19,705 nt of DNA, taken from assembly GCA_043782365.1 (NCBI GenBank), contig JAYWAO010000024.1, forward strand, positions 1 to 19,705, given 5' to 3'. The notes under the pieces are model-generated. The model ran no database searches. It worked only from the letters and a program-made list of their open reading frames with translations, and was not told the origin of the DNA. Source of the DNA: CAIWCD01 sp043782365. Its GTDB lineage: Bacteria > Myxococcota > Myxococcia > Myxococcales > 40CM-4-68-19. This document shows positions 1-7,015 of the stretch, in pieces. Each line of letters begins with the position of its first letter. Within the stretch, counting starts at the first letter, position 1. The position numbers and the translations under genes were made by a program.

Positions 1-243
1 CCCCGGGGTGTGGACCGACCATGAGACGTTGACATGGACGTTGACGGCGACGGCGGTGAGGATTTGTCGTTGGCCCCGATCGCGTGGAACTGCACCCGAA
101 GGCCACCACCAGCCTGCCGAGGAGCGCCCTCTCGTGGTACGTGGGCGCTGAGACCATCGGGAACCGCTGACCGCGCCCGAGGCATCTGCAGTGCCAAGAC
201 CCGCGAGGCGACCGCGCCTCGCACTGCAGTCGGAGTTCGCAAG
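1..243. other. Upstream region without a recognised gene
   Basis: An open frame runs from position 34 into the polyketide synthase, but its codons (CGA, AGG, three CCA in a row, TCT, CGT) are unlike the strongly G/C-ending codons of the real genes. Its translation also resembles nothing before the ATG at 244. I therefore treat this stretch as non-coding leader or promoter DNA. A TTGACA hexamer lies at 29-34, but no convincing -10 box follows at the right distance, so I do not call a promoter. The only clear structure is the dyad at 186-229, annotated separately. Confidence 0.5.
186..229 (+). promoter_or_regulatory. Strong dyad / leader hairpin before the polyketide operon
   Basis: CTGCAGTGC (186-194) is matched perfectly by its reverse complement GCACTGCAG (221-229). 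Inside it a second dyad, CGAGGCG (204-210) and CGCCTCG (215-221), closes over a 4-base loop. The two stems share base 221 and can stack, with about 10 bases bulged on the 5' side. The structure ends 2 bases before the GGAG ribosome binding site (232-235) of the polyketide synthase. It could be an operator for a dimeric repressor or an RNA hairpin that gates translation. The sequence alone does not decide. Confidence 0.45.
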
Positions 244-1365
244 ATGATCGGCCTGCAACCCAGCCCCGACGCCGCCCTCGCGCCGCGCCCGCGCCTGCTC
301 TCGACGGGCCGCGCGCTGCCGCCCCACTTCGCCGACCAGGAGACGCTGCTCGAGCGGTTCCGCAAGCTGTGGAGCGAGCGCCACTTCAACCTCGAGCGGC
401 TCGAGCAGCTGCACCGGTCGGTGCGCGTGGGGGGCCGGCACCTCGCCATCCCGCTCGACGACTACGACAAGCTGACGACGTTCGCGCAGCGCAACGACGC
501 CTTCATCTCGGCCGCGGTGGACGTCGGGGCCGCGGCGCTGCAGAGCGCCCTCGACCGGGCCGGGCTTCAGCCGCGCGACCTCGACCACCTCTACTTCGTC
601 ACCGTCACGGGCATCGCCACGCCCTCGATCGACGCGCGGCTGGTCAACCGGCTCGGCCTGCGGCCCGACATCAAGCGCACCCCGATCTTCGGCCTCGGCT
701 GCGTCGCGGGCGCTGCCGGAGTGGCCCGGATGACCGACGTGCTGCGCGGCTTTCCGGGCGAGGTGGGCGCGCTGGTCTCGGTGGAGCTCTGCTCGCTGAC
801 GCTGCAGCGGGAGGACCTCTCGATCGCCAACATCATCGCCAGCGGCCTCTTCGGAGACGGAGGGGCAGCCGTGGTCGCTGCCGGCGGCGAGCGGGCGCAG
901 GCGCTGCACGACGCGGGCGCGCCGCGCCGGGGCCCCGAGATCCTCGCCACCCGCTCGGTCTTCTACCCGGACACCGAGCGCGTGATGGGCTGGGACGTGG
1001 TCGACTCGGGCTTCAAGGTGGTCTTGAGCCCCGCGGTGCCCAAGCTGGTGCTGGAGCGGATCCGCGGCGACGTCGATGACTTCCTCGGCGCGCAGGGGCT
1101 GACGCGGAGCGACCTCCGCCACTGGATCTGCCACTCGGGCGGGCCCAAGGTGCTGGAGGCCTTCGAGACCGCGCTGGAGCTCCCGCGCGCCGCCCTGCGC
1201 CGGACCTGGGCGTCGCTGGAGTCGGTGGGGAACCTGTCGTCGGCGTCGGTGCTCTTCGTCCTCGACGAGCTGCTCGAGGAGCAGAGCGCGCTCCCGGGCG
1301 ACCTGGGGCTCCTGCTGGCGATGGGCCCGGGCTTCTGCTCCGAGCTGGTGCTGCTGCGATGGTGA
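244..1365 (+). CDS. Type III polyketide synthase (chalcone/alkylresorcinol synthase family)
   Basis: Homodimeric ketosynthase-type enzyme of 373 residues that extends an acyl starter with malonyl units and cyclises the product. The Cys-His-Asn triad is visible: Cys153 in GLGCVAGAAG, His297 in WICHSGGPK and Asn330 in SVGNLSSAS. The His-to-Asn spacing of 33 matches chalcone synthase. The GWDVVDSGFKVVLSP block and the C-terminal AMGPGF loop are also typical. I chose ATG 244 because GGAG at 232-235 sits 8 bases upstream and the family-like sequence begins shortly after; upstream codons are atypical. It is the first gene of a five-gene operon with its own ACP and fatty acyl-AMP ligase, so the starter is probably a long-chain fatty acyl group, as in alkylresorcinol and alkylpyrone synthases. 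Ring type (resorcinol or pyrone) cannot be read from sequence by eye. Confidence 0.93.
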   Translation: MIGLQPSPDAALAPRPRLLSTGRALPPHFADQETLLERFRKLWSERHFNLERLEQLHRSVRVGGRHLAIPLDDYDKLTTFAQRNDAFISAAVDVGAAALQSALDRAGLQPRDLDHLYFVTVTGIATPSIDARLVNRLGLRPDIKRTPIFGLGCVAGAAGVARMTDVLRGFPGEVGALVSVELCSLTLQREDLSIANIIASGLFGDGGAAVVAAGGERAQALHDAGAPRRGPEILATRSVFYPDTERVMGWDVVDSGFKVVLSPAVPKLVLERIRGDVDDFLGAQGLTRSDLRHWICHSGGPKVLEAFETALELPRAALRRTWASLESVGNLSSASVLFVLDELLEEQSALPGDLGLLLAMGPGFCSELVLLRW

Positions 1366-1390
1366 CCCGATGGTGACCCCGATGGTGACC
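1358..1390 (+). repeat. Three copies of an 11-base repeat across a stop/start junction
   Basis: GATGGTGACCC occurs at 1358-1368 and 1369-1379. A third copy, GATGGTGACC, follows at 1381-1390 after one extra C. Copy 1 contains the last Trp codon and TGA stop of the polyketide synthase. Copies 2 and 3 each supply an ATG for the methyltransferase (1370 and 1382), and the GGTGA of the preceding copy can act as a weak Shine-Dalgarno for each. Confidence 0.8.
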
Positions 1391-1984
1391 TACGACGCGC
1401 CATCTGCCCTCGCCCGCGTGCCCCTCTCGCTCTGGCTCTACCTGGGCCTGCTCTGCGCCACCGGGGTCGAGCGGCTCGTCGAGCTGCGGATCTCCAAGCG
1501 GAACGCCGCAGCCGCCTTCGCGCGCGGTGGCCAGGAGGTGGGCCGGCGCCACTTCGCAGTGATGACCGTGTTGCACACCCTCTTCTTGCCGGCCTGCTTC
1601 CTCGAGGCGCTCCTTCGCCACACCGCGCCGCCGGCGCTCTGGCCGCTCCTGCTGCTGGCGTGCGGGCTCGCGCAGGGCTTGCGCTGGTGGGCGATCGGCG
1701 CGCTCGGCGAGCGGTGGAACGTGCGGATCGTCTTCGTGCCCGGTGAGCCGCCGGTGACCGGCGGACCCTACCGCTTCCTCCGGCACCCGAACTATCTGGC
1801 GGTCGTGACCGAGCTGCTCTGCCTGCCGCTCTTGTACGGCGCGGTCCTCTCCGCGGCCGTCTTCACGGCGGCCAACGCCGCGCTGCTCTGGGTGCGGATC
1901 CGCGCGGAGGAAGAGGCGCTCGGCGCCGGGTACCAGGAGCGGTTCGCCGGCGTCTCGCGCTTCCTGCCCGGAGCGAAGAAGTGA
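1370..1984 (+). CDS. ICMT-family membrane methyltransferase
   Basis: Integral membrane S-adenosylmethionine-dependent methyltransferase of the isoprenylcysteine carboxyl methyltransferase fold, 204 residues. Several hydrophobic helices are visible in the first 100 residues (LWLYLGLLCATGV; the stretch around LHTLFLPACFLEALL; LLLLACGLAQGL). The diagnostic C-terminal module is present: GGPYRFLRHPNYL (RHPNY at 138-142), a hydrophobic helix, then RAEEEALG (178-185) and a Tyr-containing tail. Homologues beside type III polyketide synthases (BpsB-type in Bacillus, SrsB-type in Streptomyces) O-methylate alkylpyrones or alkylresorcinols, so that is the inferred role rather than prenyl-cysteine methylation. 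The start lies in the repeat just after the synthase stop; ATG 1382 is an equally possible start. The 3' end overlaps the ACP gene by 4 bases. Confidence 0.88.
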   Translation: MVTPMVTYDAPSALARVPLSLWLYLGLLCATGVERLVELRISKRNAAAAFARGGQEVGRRHFAVMTVLHTLFLPACFLEALLRHTAPPALWPLLLLACGLAQGLRWWAIGALGERWNVRIVFVPGEPPVTGGPYRFLRHPNYLAVVTELLCLPLLYGAVLSAAVFTAANAALLWVRIRAEEEALGAGYQERFAGVSRFLPGAKK

Positions 1985-2322
1985 GTCAGATACTTGCCGA
2001 GCCGCTCCCCGCGCTGCCCGCGGCGCCCGACGGCGCCGAGGTGGAGGCGCTCCTGCCCGAGGCCTTCGCCTGCATCGACCGCGTGCTCAAGGTGGAGCTG
2101 CAGCTGGAGCGCGTGGTGCGGCCCGAGGACCTCCTCGTGCAGGACCTGCAGCTCGACTCGGTCACCCTGATCACGCTGGTGGTCGAGCTGGAGAACACCT
2201 TCCAGGTCGCGCTGCGCGAGGAGGACGCCGCCGAGGTGAAGACGGTGCGCGAGCTGGCGCTGCTGGTGGCCCGGCGCAAGGTGGAAGCGAGCGCGGGCGC
2301 GCTTGCTCCGGCTGCGCCATGA
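1981..2322 (+). CDS. Acyl carrier protein
   Basis: Small acidic carrier protein of 113 residues that would hold a fatty acyl chain on a 4'-phosphopantetheine arm. The attachment motif is LQLDSVTL with Ser60 as the modified residue, followed by the helix III pattern ELENTFQVALREEDAAEVKTVRELALLV. It is longer than a housekeeping ACP (about 80) because of a Pro/Ala-rich N-terminal tail of about 20 residues and a short Ala-rich C-terminal tail. It starts with GTG at 1981, overlapping the methyltransferase stop (GTGA), and ends in an ATGA overlap with the ligase gene. Its position directly before a fatty acyl-AMP ligase implies that it is the acceptor of that ligase and the acyl donor to the polyketide synthase. 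Confidence 0.92.
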   Translation: MSQILAEPLPALPAAPDGAEVEALLPEAFACIDRVLKVELQLERVVRPEDLLVQDLQLDSVTLITLVVELENTFQVALREEDAAEVKTVRELALLVARRKVEASAGALAPAAP

Positions 2323-4205
2323 AGGCCAGCGGGTCTGGGAGCGGGAAGACGACCGCGTCGTTGGCCGGTCCTGCTGCGGCGGCGCCGCGACACCAGACGG
2401 TCGTGTCCGCGCTCGCTGCCGCGGCCGCTGGCAAGAACGGGCTCACCTTCATCGACGCGCGCGAGCAGGAGCAGGTGCTCACGTTCGCCGAGCTGTTCGA
2501 GCGCGCGCGCAAGACCGCCGCGGGCCTCGCCGAGCTGGGCGTGCGGCCCGGCGACCGCGTCGCCCTGGTGCTGCCCACCGGCCCCGACTTCATGGACGCG
2601 TTCTTCGGCGCGCTCTGCGCTGGCGCGGTGCCCGTCCCGCTCTACCCTCCCCTGCGCCTGGGCCGGATGGAGGAGTTCCACGCCCGCACCACGCGGATGC
2701 TGGAGGTGACGGGCGCAAGAGTATTACTCTCCGACGCGCGGGTGTCGCGGCTGCTCGGCGTGGCGGTGGCGCGGGCGCGGGTGCCGCTCGGGTGCCTCCA
2801 GATCGCCGACGTCCGCGCACGCGGCCAGGGCCGGCACCTGCACGAGGGCACCGGCGACCAGCTCGGCCTGATCCAGTTCTCCTCGGGCACCACGGTGGAC
2901 CCGAAGCCCGTCGCCCTGACGCACGCAGCGCTGCTCGCCAACGCGGAGGCGATCGATTCGTTCCTGCCCGAGGGCGGGGCGCACCAGCAGCAGGGCGTCA
3001 CCTGGCTGCCGCTCTACCACGACATGGGCCTGGTGGGCTGTCTGCTCTTGGCGGTGATCCACCCGGGCCCGCTCGCGCTGCTCGGCCCTGAGCTGTTCCT
3101 CGCGCGGCCGGCCCTCTGGCTGCGGGCGATCTCGCGTCACCGCGGCACCGTCTCGCCGGCGCCCAACTTCGCCTACGGCCTCTGCCTCAAGCGCGTCCGC
3201 GACGAGGAGCTCGCGGGGTGCGATCTCTCCTCGTGGCAGCTGGCGCTCAACGGCGCGGAGCCCGTCTCGGCGGGCGTGCTGCGCCGGTTCGCCGAGCGGT
3301 TCGCGAAGTTCGGGCTCGACCCGCGGGCGCTCACTCCCGTCTACGGCCTCTCCGAGGCGTCGCTGGCGGTGACCTTCACGCCCAAGGGGCGGGGCGCGCG
3401 CTTCACCGCGCTGGAGGCGGGTCCGCTGCACACGCGGCGCGAGGCGGTCATCGCAGGTAACACTCTTTCCCTCGAAGCGCCCGGCGTGGTCGAGGTCGCC
3501 TCGGTGGGCATGCCGCTGCCGGGCCTCGCGGTGCGGATCGCCCGCTCGCTCGCCGAGCCCGCGCCGCTCTTCGAGGGCGAGGTGGGCCGCGTGCTGGTGA
3601 GCGGCCCGTCGATCATGTCGGGCTACTTCGGCCAGCCCGAGGCGACGGCGAGAGCCCTGCAGGACGGCTGGCTCGACACCGGCGACCTCGGCTTCGTCCT
3701 CGGCGGCGAGCTCCACCTCTGCGGCCGCGCCAAGGACCTGGTGATCCTGCGCGGCCAGAACCACGCGCCGCAGGAGTTCGAGGACGCGCTCGATGGCCTG
3801 CCCGGCGTCCGCACGGGCTGCGCGGCGGCGATCGGCTTCCTGCCCGGGGGGGCCGACGAAGGCGAGGGCGAGCAGCTGCTGCTCCTCGTCGAGCGAGAAG
3901 GCGGGCCCTCCGCGGAGGCCGCCGCCGCGCAGCCTCCGCTCGAGGAGCAGATCCGCAGCCGCGTGCTCGAGCGCACCGCCGTCCGCGCCCACACCGTGCT
4001 GCTGCTCGCGCCAGGGACGCTCCCCCGCACCTCGAGCGGCAAGCTGCGGCGCGGCGAGGCCCTGCGGCAGCTGCACGCTGGCGAGCTCCACGCCCCCGAT
4101 CGGGTCAGCGTGCTCTCGCTCGCGAGGGAGGCGGCCCGCTCGATGGCCGCGCTCGCGGGGCACCGGCTGCGCACCGCGCTCGGCGCGCTGGAGCCGAAGC
4201 AGTGA
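2319..4205 (+). CDS. Fatty acyl-AMP ligase (FAAL-type adenylating enzyme)
   Basis: ANL-superfamily enzyme of 628 residues predicted to convert a free fatty acid and ATP to acyl-AMP and pass the acyl group to the adjacent ACP. Visible motifs in order: the P-loop SSGTT at 188-192, WLPLYHDMGL, NGAEPVS, VYGLSEAS, the LDTGDLG ribose-binding motif, the GRAKDLVILRGQNHAPQEFE hinge region, and PRTSSGKLRR with the A10 lysine at K575. Length and the WLPLYHDMGL, GQN-HAPQEFE and PRTSSGK blocks fit FAAL proteins; the adjacent ACP supports ACP rather than CoA as acceptor. Two unusual AT-rich islets lie inside the gene (2715-2730 and 3456-3469), and a G7 run lies at 3846-3852. It starts ATG in an ATGA overlap and ends in a GTGA overlap. 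An acyl-CoA synthetase role is the main alternative. Confidence 0.87.
   Translation: MKASGSGSGKTTASLAGPAAAAPRHQTVVSALAAAAAGKNGLTFIDAREQEQVLTFAELFERARKTAAGLAELGVRPGDRVALVLPTGPDFMDAFFGALCAGAVPVPLYPPLRLGRMEEFHARTTRMLEVTGARVLLSDARVSRLLGVAVARARVPLGCLQIADVRARGQGRHLHEGTGDQLGLIQFSSGTTVDPKPVALTHAALLANAEAIDSFLPEGGAHQQQGVTWLPLYHDMGLVGCLLLAVIHPGPLALLGPELFLARPALWLRAISRHRGTVSPAPNFAYGLCLKRVRDEELAGCDLSSWQLALNGAEPVSAGVLRRFAERFAKFGLDPRALTPVYGLSEASLAVTFTPKGRGARFTALEAGPLHTRREAVIAGNTLSLEAPGVVEVASVGMPLPGLAVRIARSLAEPAPLFEGEVGRVLVSGPSIMSGYFGQPEATARALQDGWLDTGDLGFVLGGELHLCGRAKDLVILRGQNHAPQEFEDALDGLPGVRTGCAAAIGFLPGGADEGEGEQLLLLVEREGGPSAEAAAAQPPLEEQIRSRVLERTAVRAHTVLLLAPGTLPRTSSGKLRRGEALRQLHAGELHAPDRVSVLSLAREAARSMAALAGHRLRTALGALEPKQ
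2715..2730. repeat. AT-rich islet A, palindromic (AGTRTTAC family)
   Basis: Bases 2718-2730 form a perfect 13-base palindrome, AGAGTA-T-TACTCT, inside the otherwise GC-rich ligase gene. It includes a rare GTA-TTA codon pair. The core AGTATTAC (2720-2727) recurs at 3457-3464, 4827-4834 and 16525-16532 as AGTRTTAC on one strand or the other. Confidence 0.4.
3456..3469. repeat. AT-rich islet B (AGTRTTAC family, encodes AGNTLS)
   Basis: GGTAACACTCTTTC lies in the ligase gene and, with the preceding GCA codon, encodes AGNTLS. It differs by one base from GGTAATACTCTTTC at 16524-16537 in an unrelated gene, where the same hexapeptide is encoded in frame. Codons GGT, ACT and CTT are unusual here. Confidence 0.45.
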
Positions 4206-5392
4206 GCACCGCGGTTACCGATTCGGTGACCCAGGCGCAGGCGCCAGCGTTCGACCTCGTCATCGCGGGCGGAGGTCCCGCGGGGCTCGCCTGCGCGATC
4301 GCCGCGCGGCAGGCCGGCCTCACCGCGCTGGTGCTCGAGCGCGCAGGCGACCTGCCGGACAAGGCCTGCGGCGAGGGCCTGATGCCCCACGGACTGCGCG
4401 CGCTCGAAGCGCTCGGCGTGCGCGCCCGCCTCGGCGGCGACGCCTGCGCGCCGTTCAAGGGCATCCGCTACGTGCTCGACGGGGGCCGTACGGTTGAGGG
4501 CCGCTTCCAGCGCGGCGATGGCCTCGGCGTGCGCAGGCTCGCGCTCTCGGCGGCGCTCTCGGCAGAGGCCCGCGCGCGCGGCGTCGAGCTTCGCCGGTCC
4601 ACGCTGCAGGGGTTCCGCGAGCACAAAGGCGGCGTGTCGATCGACACCGATCACGGCCCCGTCGAGGGGCGCCTGCTGGTCGGCGCGGACGGGCTTCAAT
4701 CGAAGGTCCGCCGGCTCGCCGGACTGGAGCGCGCCGCCGCCGGGCCGCGCCGCTACGGCGTTCGCCGTCACTTCCGCTGCGCCCCGTGGACCGATCTGGT
4801 CGAGGTGCACTGGGGCCGCGGCGTCGAGTGTTACATCACTCCGATCGGCCCCGCGGAGGTGAACGTCGCCTTCCTCTGGGACGACGGGCTGCGCGGCAGC
4901 CAGCCTGCGCCCCGCGATGGCGAGATCCCCGACAAGCCAGGCTTCGACGCGCTCCTCGCCAGCTTCCCGGCAGTCGCCGCCCGCCTGGGACGCGCGGAGG
5001 CGTCCAGCGAATCGCGAGGCTCCGGCCCGCTCCTGCGCCCCGTAAGCGCGAGAGCCAAGGGCCGGGTCGCGCTGATCGGCGACGCCGCTGGCTACGTGGA
5101 CGCCATCACGGGCCAAGGGCTCTCGCTCGCGCTCGGCTCGGCGCGCGCCCTGATCGCTGCGCTGAAGCAGACGGGGAGCGGCTCGGCGGCCACTGCGCTG
5201 GCGAACCCGGCGCTCCTCTCCCAGGCCCTGCAGCGCTACCACTCAGGCCAGCGGGGCCCCTGGCTCCGCTACGCGCTCCCGGCCCGCGCGCTCCTCTGGC
5301 TGGCGGGGAGGCCGGCCTTTCGCCGCGCGCTGATGCCGCTGCTGGCCCGCTCGCCGAGGCTCTTCACGGCGCTCCTGCGGGTGGTGGGATGA
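4202..5392 (+). CDS. FAD-dependent monooxygenase / geranylgeranyl-reductase-like flavoprotein
   Basis: Flavoprotein of 396 residues with the p-hydroxybenzoate hydroxylase / geranylgeranyl reductase layout. The N-terminal dinucleotide fold is VIAGGGPAGLACAIAARQAG (GGGPAG at 23-28), followed by KACGEGLMP, the mid-chain GADGLQSKVRRLAG, and the FAD pyrophosphate motif GDAAGYVDAITGQGL (GDAAG at 293-297). In comparable type III polyketide operons (Streptomyces SrsC) such an enzyme hydroxylates the alkylresorcinol ring, giving a hydroquinone that oxidises to a quinone. That role is inferred from context; a saturating reductase is the alternative. It starts GTG in a GTGA overlap with the ligase stop. 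Its first codons contain a 16-base near-palindrome (4212-4227) also found at 12916-12931. The operon ends here: 49 bases follow before the convergent clpS gene, with no clear terminator. Confidence 0.88.
   Translation: MSTAVTDSVTQAQAPAFDLVIAGGGPAGLACAIAARQAGLTALVLERAGDLPDKACGEGLMPHGLRALEALGVRARLGGDACAPFKGIRYVLDGGRTVEGRFQRGDGLGVRRLALSAALSAEARARGVELRRSTLQGFREHKGGVSIDTDHGPVEGRLLVGADGLQSKVRRLAGLERAAAGPRRYGVRRHFRCAPWTDLVEVHWGRGVECYITPIGPAEVNVAFLWDDGLRGSQPAPRDGEIPDKPGFDALLASFPAVAARLGRAEASSESRGSGPLLRPVSARAKGRVALIGDAAGYVDAITGQGLSLALGSARALIAALKQTGSGSAATALANPALLSQALQRYHSGQRGPWLRYALPARALLWLAGRPAFRRALMPLLARSPRLFTALLRVVG
4212..4227. repeat. Near-palindrome CGGTTACCGAWTCGGT, copy 1
   Basis: CGGTTACCGATTCGGT has the symmetric core ACCGA-T-TCGGT. 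It matches copy 2 (12916-12931) at 15 of 16 bases, the difference being the central base. It lies at codons 4-9 of the monooxygenase and overlaps the VTDSVT peptide. Confidence 0.45.
4826..4841. repeat. AT-rich islet D, inverted repeat (AGTRTTAC family)
   Basis: GAGTG-TTACAT-CACTC is a 5-base-arm inverted repeat within the monooxygenase gene. It contains AGTGTTAC (4827-4834), the same 8-mer found on the opposite strand at 3457-3464. Confidence 0.35.
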
Positions 5393-5441
5393 TTCAGCCC
5401 GCAGAGGCCGCCCGACACGAAACCGGCCGACGCGCAGGCAG

Positions 5442-5843
5442 CTACACGCCGTCCCCAGGCGCCTCATCCGGCTCGTGCGTGCAGAGCAGCGGGACGTTCG
5501 CCTCGGTGGCGAGCTTCATCGTCTCCTCCACCTTGGTCTCGGCGATCTCGCGCGTATACACCCCGGCCACCGCATATCCGGTGGTATGGGCGTGGAACAT
5601 GATGGTGTGCGCGTCGCTCTCCGACTTGTGGAAGACGTGCTGCAGCACCGCCACCACGAACTCCATCGGGGTGTAGTCGTCGTTGTGGAGGAGCACCCGG
5701 TGGAGCTTCGGCCGGTCCAGCTTGGGCTTGACCTTGGGCTTCTCGGCCACGTCGACGCCGCCGTCGCCGTCGCGATCAGGCCGCCGGCGGTCCTTCTTGC
5801 CCGGCGCCATCGCCCGCGGCCCGCTCTGCATCTGGGTGATCAC
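5442..5843 (-). CDS. clpS: ATP-dependent Clp protease adaptor ClpS
   Basis: Cytoplasmic adaptor of 133 residues that binds N-degron substrates and delivers them to ClpA/ClpP. The N-degron pocket is intact: LHNDDYTPMEFVV carries the Asn-Asp-Asp and gatekeeper Met, followed by IMFHAHTTGYAV and the conserved ETK and C-terminal region. I chose GTG 5843 because AGGAG lies 5 bases upstream and the GTG forms a GTGA overlap with the stop of the preceding acyltransferase gene; ATG codons at 5831 and 5810 are alternatives. This gives a highly charged N-terminal extension of about 45 residues before the core. A clpA gene, often the neighbour of clpS, is not within reach downstream, since the next gene is convergent. 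Confidence 0.95.
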   Translation of the reverse strand: MITQMQSGPRAMAPGKKDRRRPDRDGDGGVDVAEKPKVKPKLDRPKLHRVLLHNDDYTPMEFVVAVLQHVFHKSESDAHTIMFHAHTTGYAVAGVYTREIAETKVEETMKLATEANVPLLCTHEPDEAPGDGV

Positions 5844-7015
5844 GTCTGCTCCTGCACCTTCTTGTAGACCCCGGCCTCTTCGCGGAACCGGGCGATCGAC
5901 GCGGCCCTCGCTGGCGTCTCCTCCGCGAGGTGGCGGCGGAGCGAGGCCTCGAGGCGCGCGTCGAGGCAGCGGTGCGCAGCATACGTGATCGACGGCTCGA
6001 AGCCGCGCGGGAGCTTGTGCTCGCCGCCCGCGCCGCCCTCGAAGACCCGCGTGCCGCGGGCGATGCACTCGGAGAGCGAGTGGTAGTAGCAGACGTTGAA
6101 GTGGAGGAACGGGTGCTGCTCGAAGCTGCCCCAGTAGCGGCCGTAGAGGCGGGTCGCCGAGGCCACGTTGAAGGCGCCCGCGATCACCTCGCCGCCCTTC
6201 TCCGCGACCACCGCCTCCAGCGCGTCGGGCATGGTGGCGAAGATCCGATCATAGAAGCCCTGGTTGAGCCAGCGGCGGCCCCACATCAGCTGGTCCACCG
6301 TGTGCGCGTGCAGCGAGTGGATCGTCTTCGCCCACCGCTTGGGCTCGGCCCGCAGCGCGGGCTCGCGGACGGTGCGGATGGTCAGGCCGTCCTTCGCGGG
6401 CTGCGCCATCTCGCGCCTCAGCATCGAGCGCTTCTTGGAGTTGAGCCGCGAGAGGAAGTCGTCGAGATCCTGATATCCGCGGTTATACCAGTGGAATTGA
6501 GAGGAGACGCGGACCGCCCAGCCCGCGAGCTCGAGCTCGCCGGCCTCGGCCTCGTTGGGGAAGAGCACTTGCAGGCTACCCCACCGCTGCTCGCGGGCGA
6601 GCGCTTCGGCCCCCTGCAGCAGCTGGCGCACCAGCGCGGCCCGGTCCTCGCCGGGGGCCACCAGCAAGCGGCTCCCCGTGCAGGGCGTGAACGGCACGGT
6701 GAGCGCCAGCTTGGGGAAGTAGCGCAGCCGGGCCTGCTGGGCTGCCGAGGCGAAGTCCCAGTCGCGGGCGAAGTCGCCGTCGCTGTCCTCCTTGAGATAC
6801 GCGGGCGCGGCGGCGATCAGCCTGGCGCCGCGCCAGAGCGTCAGGTGCTGGGGCGTCCACCCGTTGCGGGGCCCGGCGCAGCCCGACTCCTCGAGCGCCG
6901 CCAGCCAGTGGTAGCGCACGAACGGGGTGGCATCGGGAGCGAGCAGCGCATCCCACGGCGCGCTGCCGGCATCGGAGATCGAGTCGAGGACGCGGAAGGA
7001 GACCTGGGCGGACAC
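5840..7015 (-). CDS. COG3146/DUF482 GNAT-like acyltransferase
   Basis: Protein of 391 residues recognised as the DUF482 (FemAB-like, GNAT-fold) family. Family features include FRVLDSISDA near the start, PWDALL...PFVRYHWLAALEESGC, the QFHWYNRGYQDLDDFL segment with LNSKKRSMLRREM, and the C-terminal YGRYWG...HFNVCYYHSLSECI...VFEGGAGGEHKLPRGF. Its substrate is not established; members are annotated as putative peptidoglycan-biosynthesis or N-acyltransferase proteins. The start is uncertain. GTG 7015 is the best in-frame codon before the conserved region, but its AAGAGG lies too close to be a normal ribosome binding site and no ATG is available. The gene overlaps clpS by 4 bases, so the two are probably co-expressed. 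Rare AT-rich codons cluster around WYNRGY (6474-6506). Confidence 0.85.
   Translation of the reverse strand: MSAQVSFRVLDSISDAGSAPWDALLAPDATPFVRYHWLAALEESGCAGPRNGWTPQHLTLWRGARLIAAAPAYLKEDSDGDFARDWDFASAAQQARLRYFPKLALTVPFTPCTGSRLLVAPGEDRAALVRQLLQGAEALAREQRWGSLQVLFPNEAEAGELELAGWAVRVSSQFHWYNRGYQDLDDFLSRLNSKKRSMLRREMAQPAKDGLTIRTVREPALRAEPKRWAKTIHSLHAHTVDQLMWGRRWLNQGFYDRIFATMPDALEAVVAEKGGEVIAGAFNVASATRLYGRYWGSFEQHPFLHFNVCYYHSLSECIARGTRVFEGGAGGEHKLPRGFEPSITYAAHRCLDARLEASLRRHLAEETPARAASIARFREEAGVYKKVQEQT

Noticed and set aside
29..62. TTGACA at 29-34 as a sigma-70 promoter for the operon
   Set aside because: No acceptable -10 hexamer is found 16-18 bases downstream.
34..243. N-terminal extension of the polyketide synthase from ATG 34
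   Set aside because: The codons are unlike the host bias, the translation does not resemble the family, and a good ribosome binding site precedes ATG 244.
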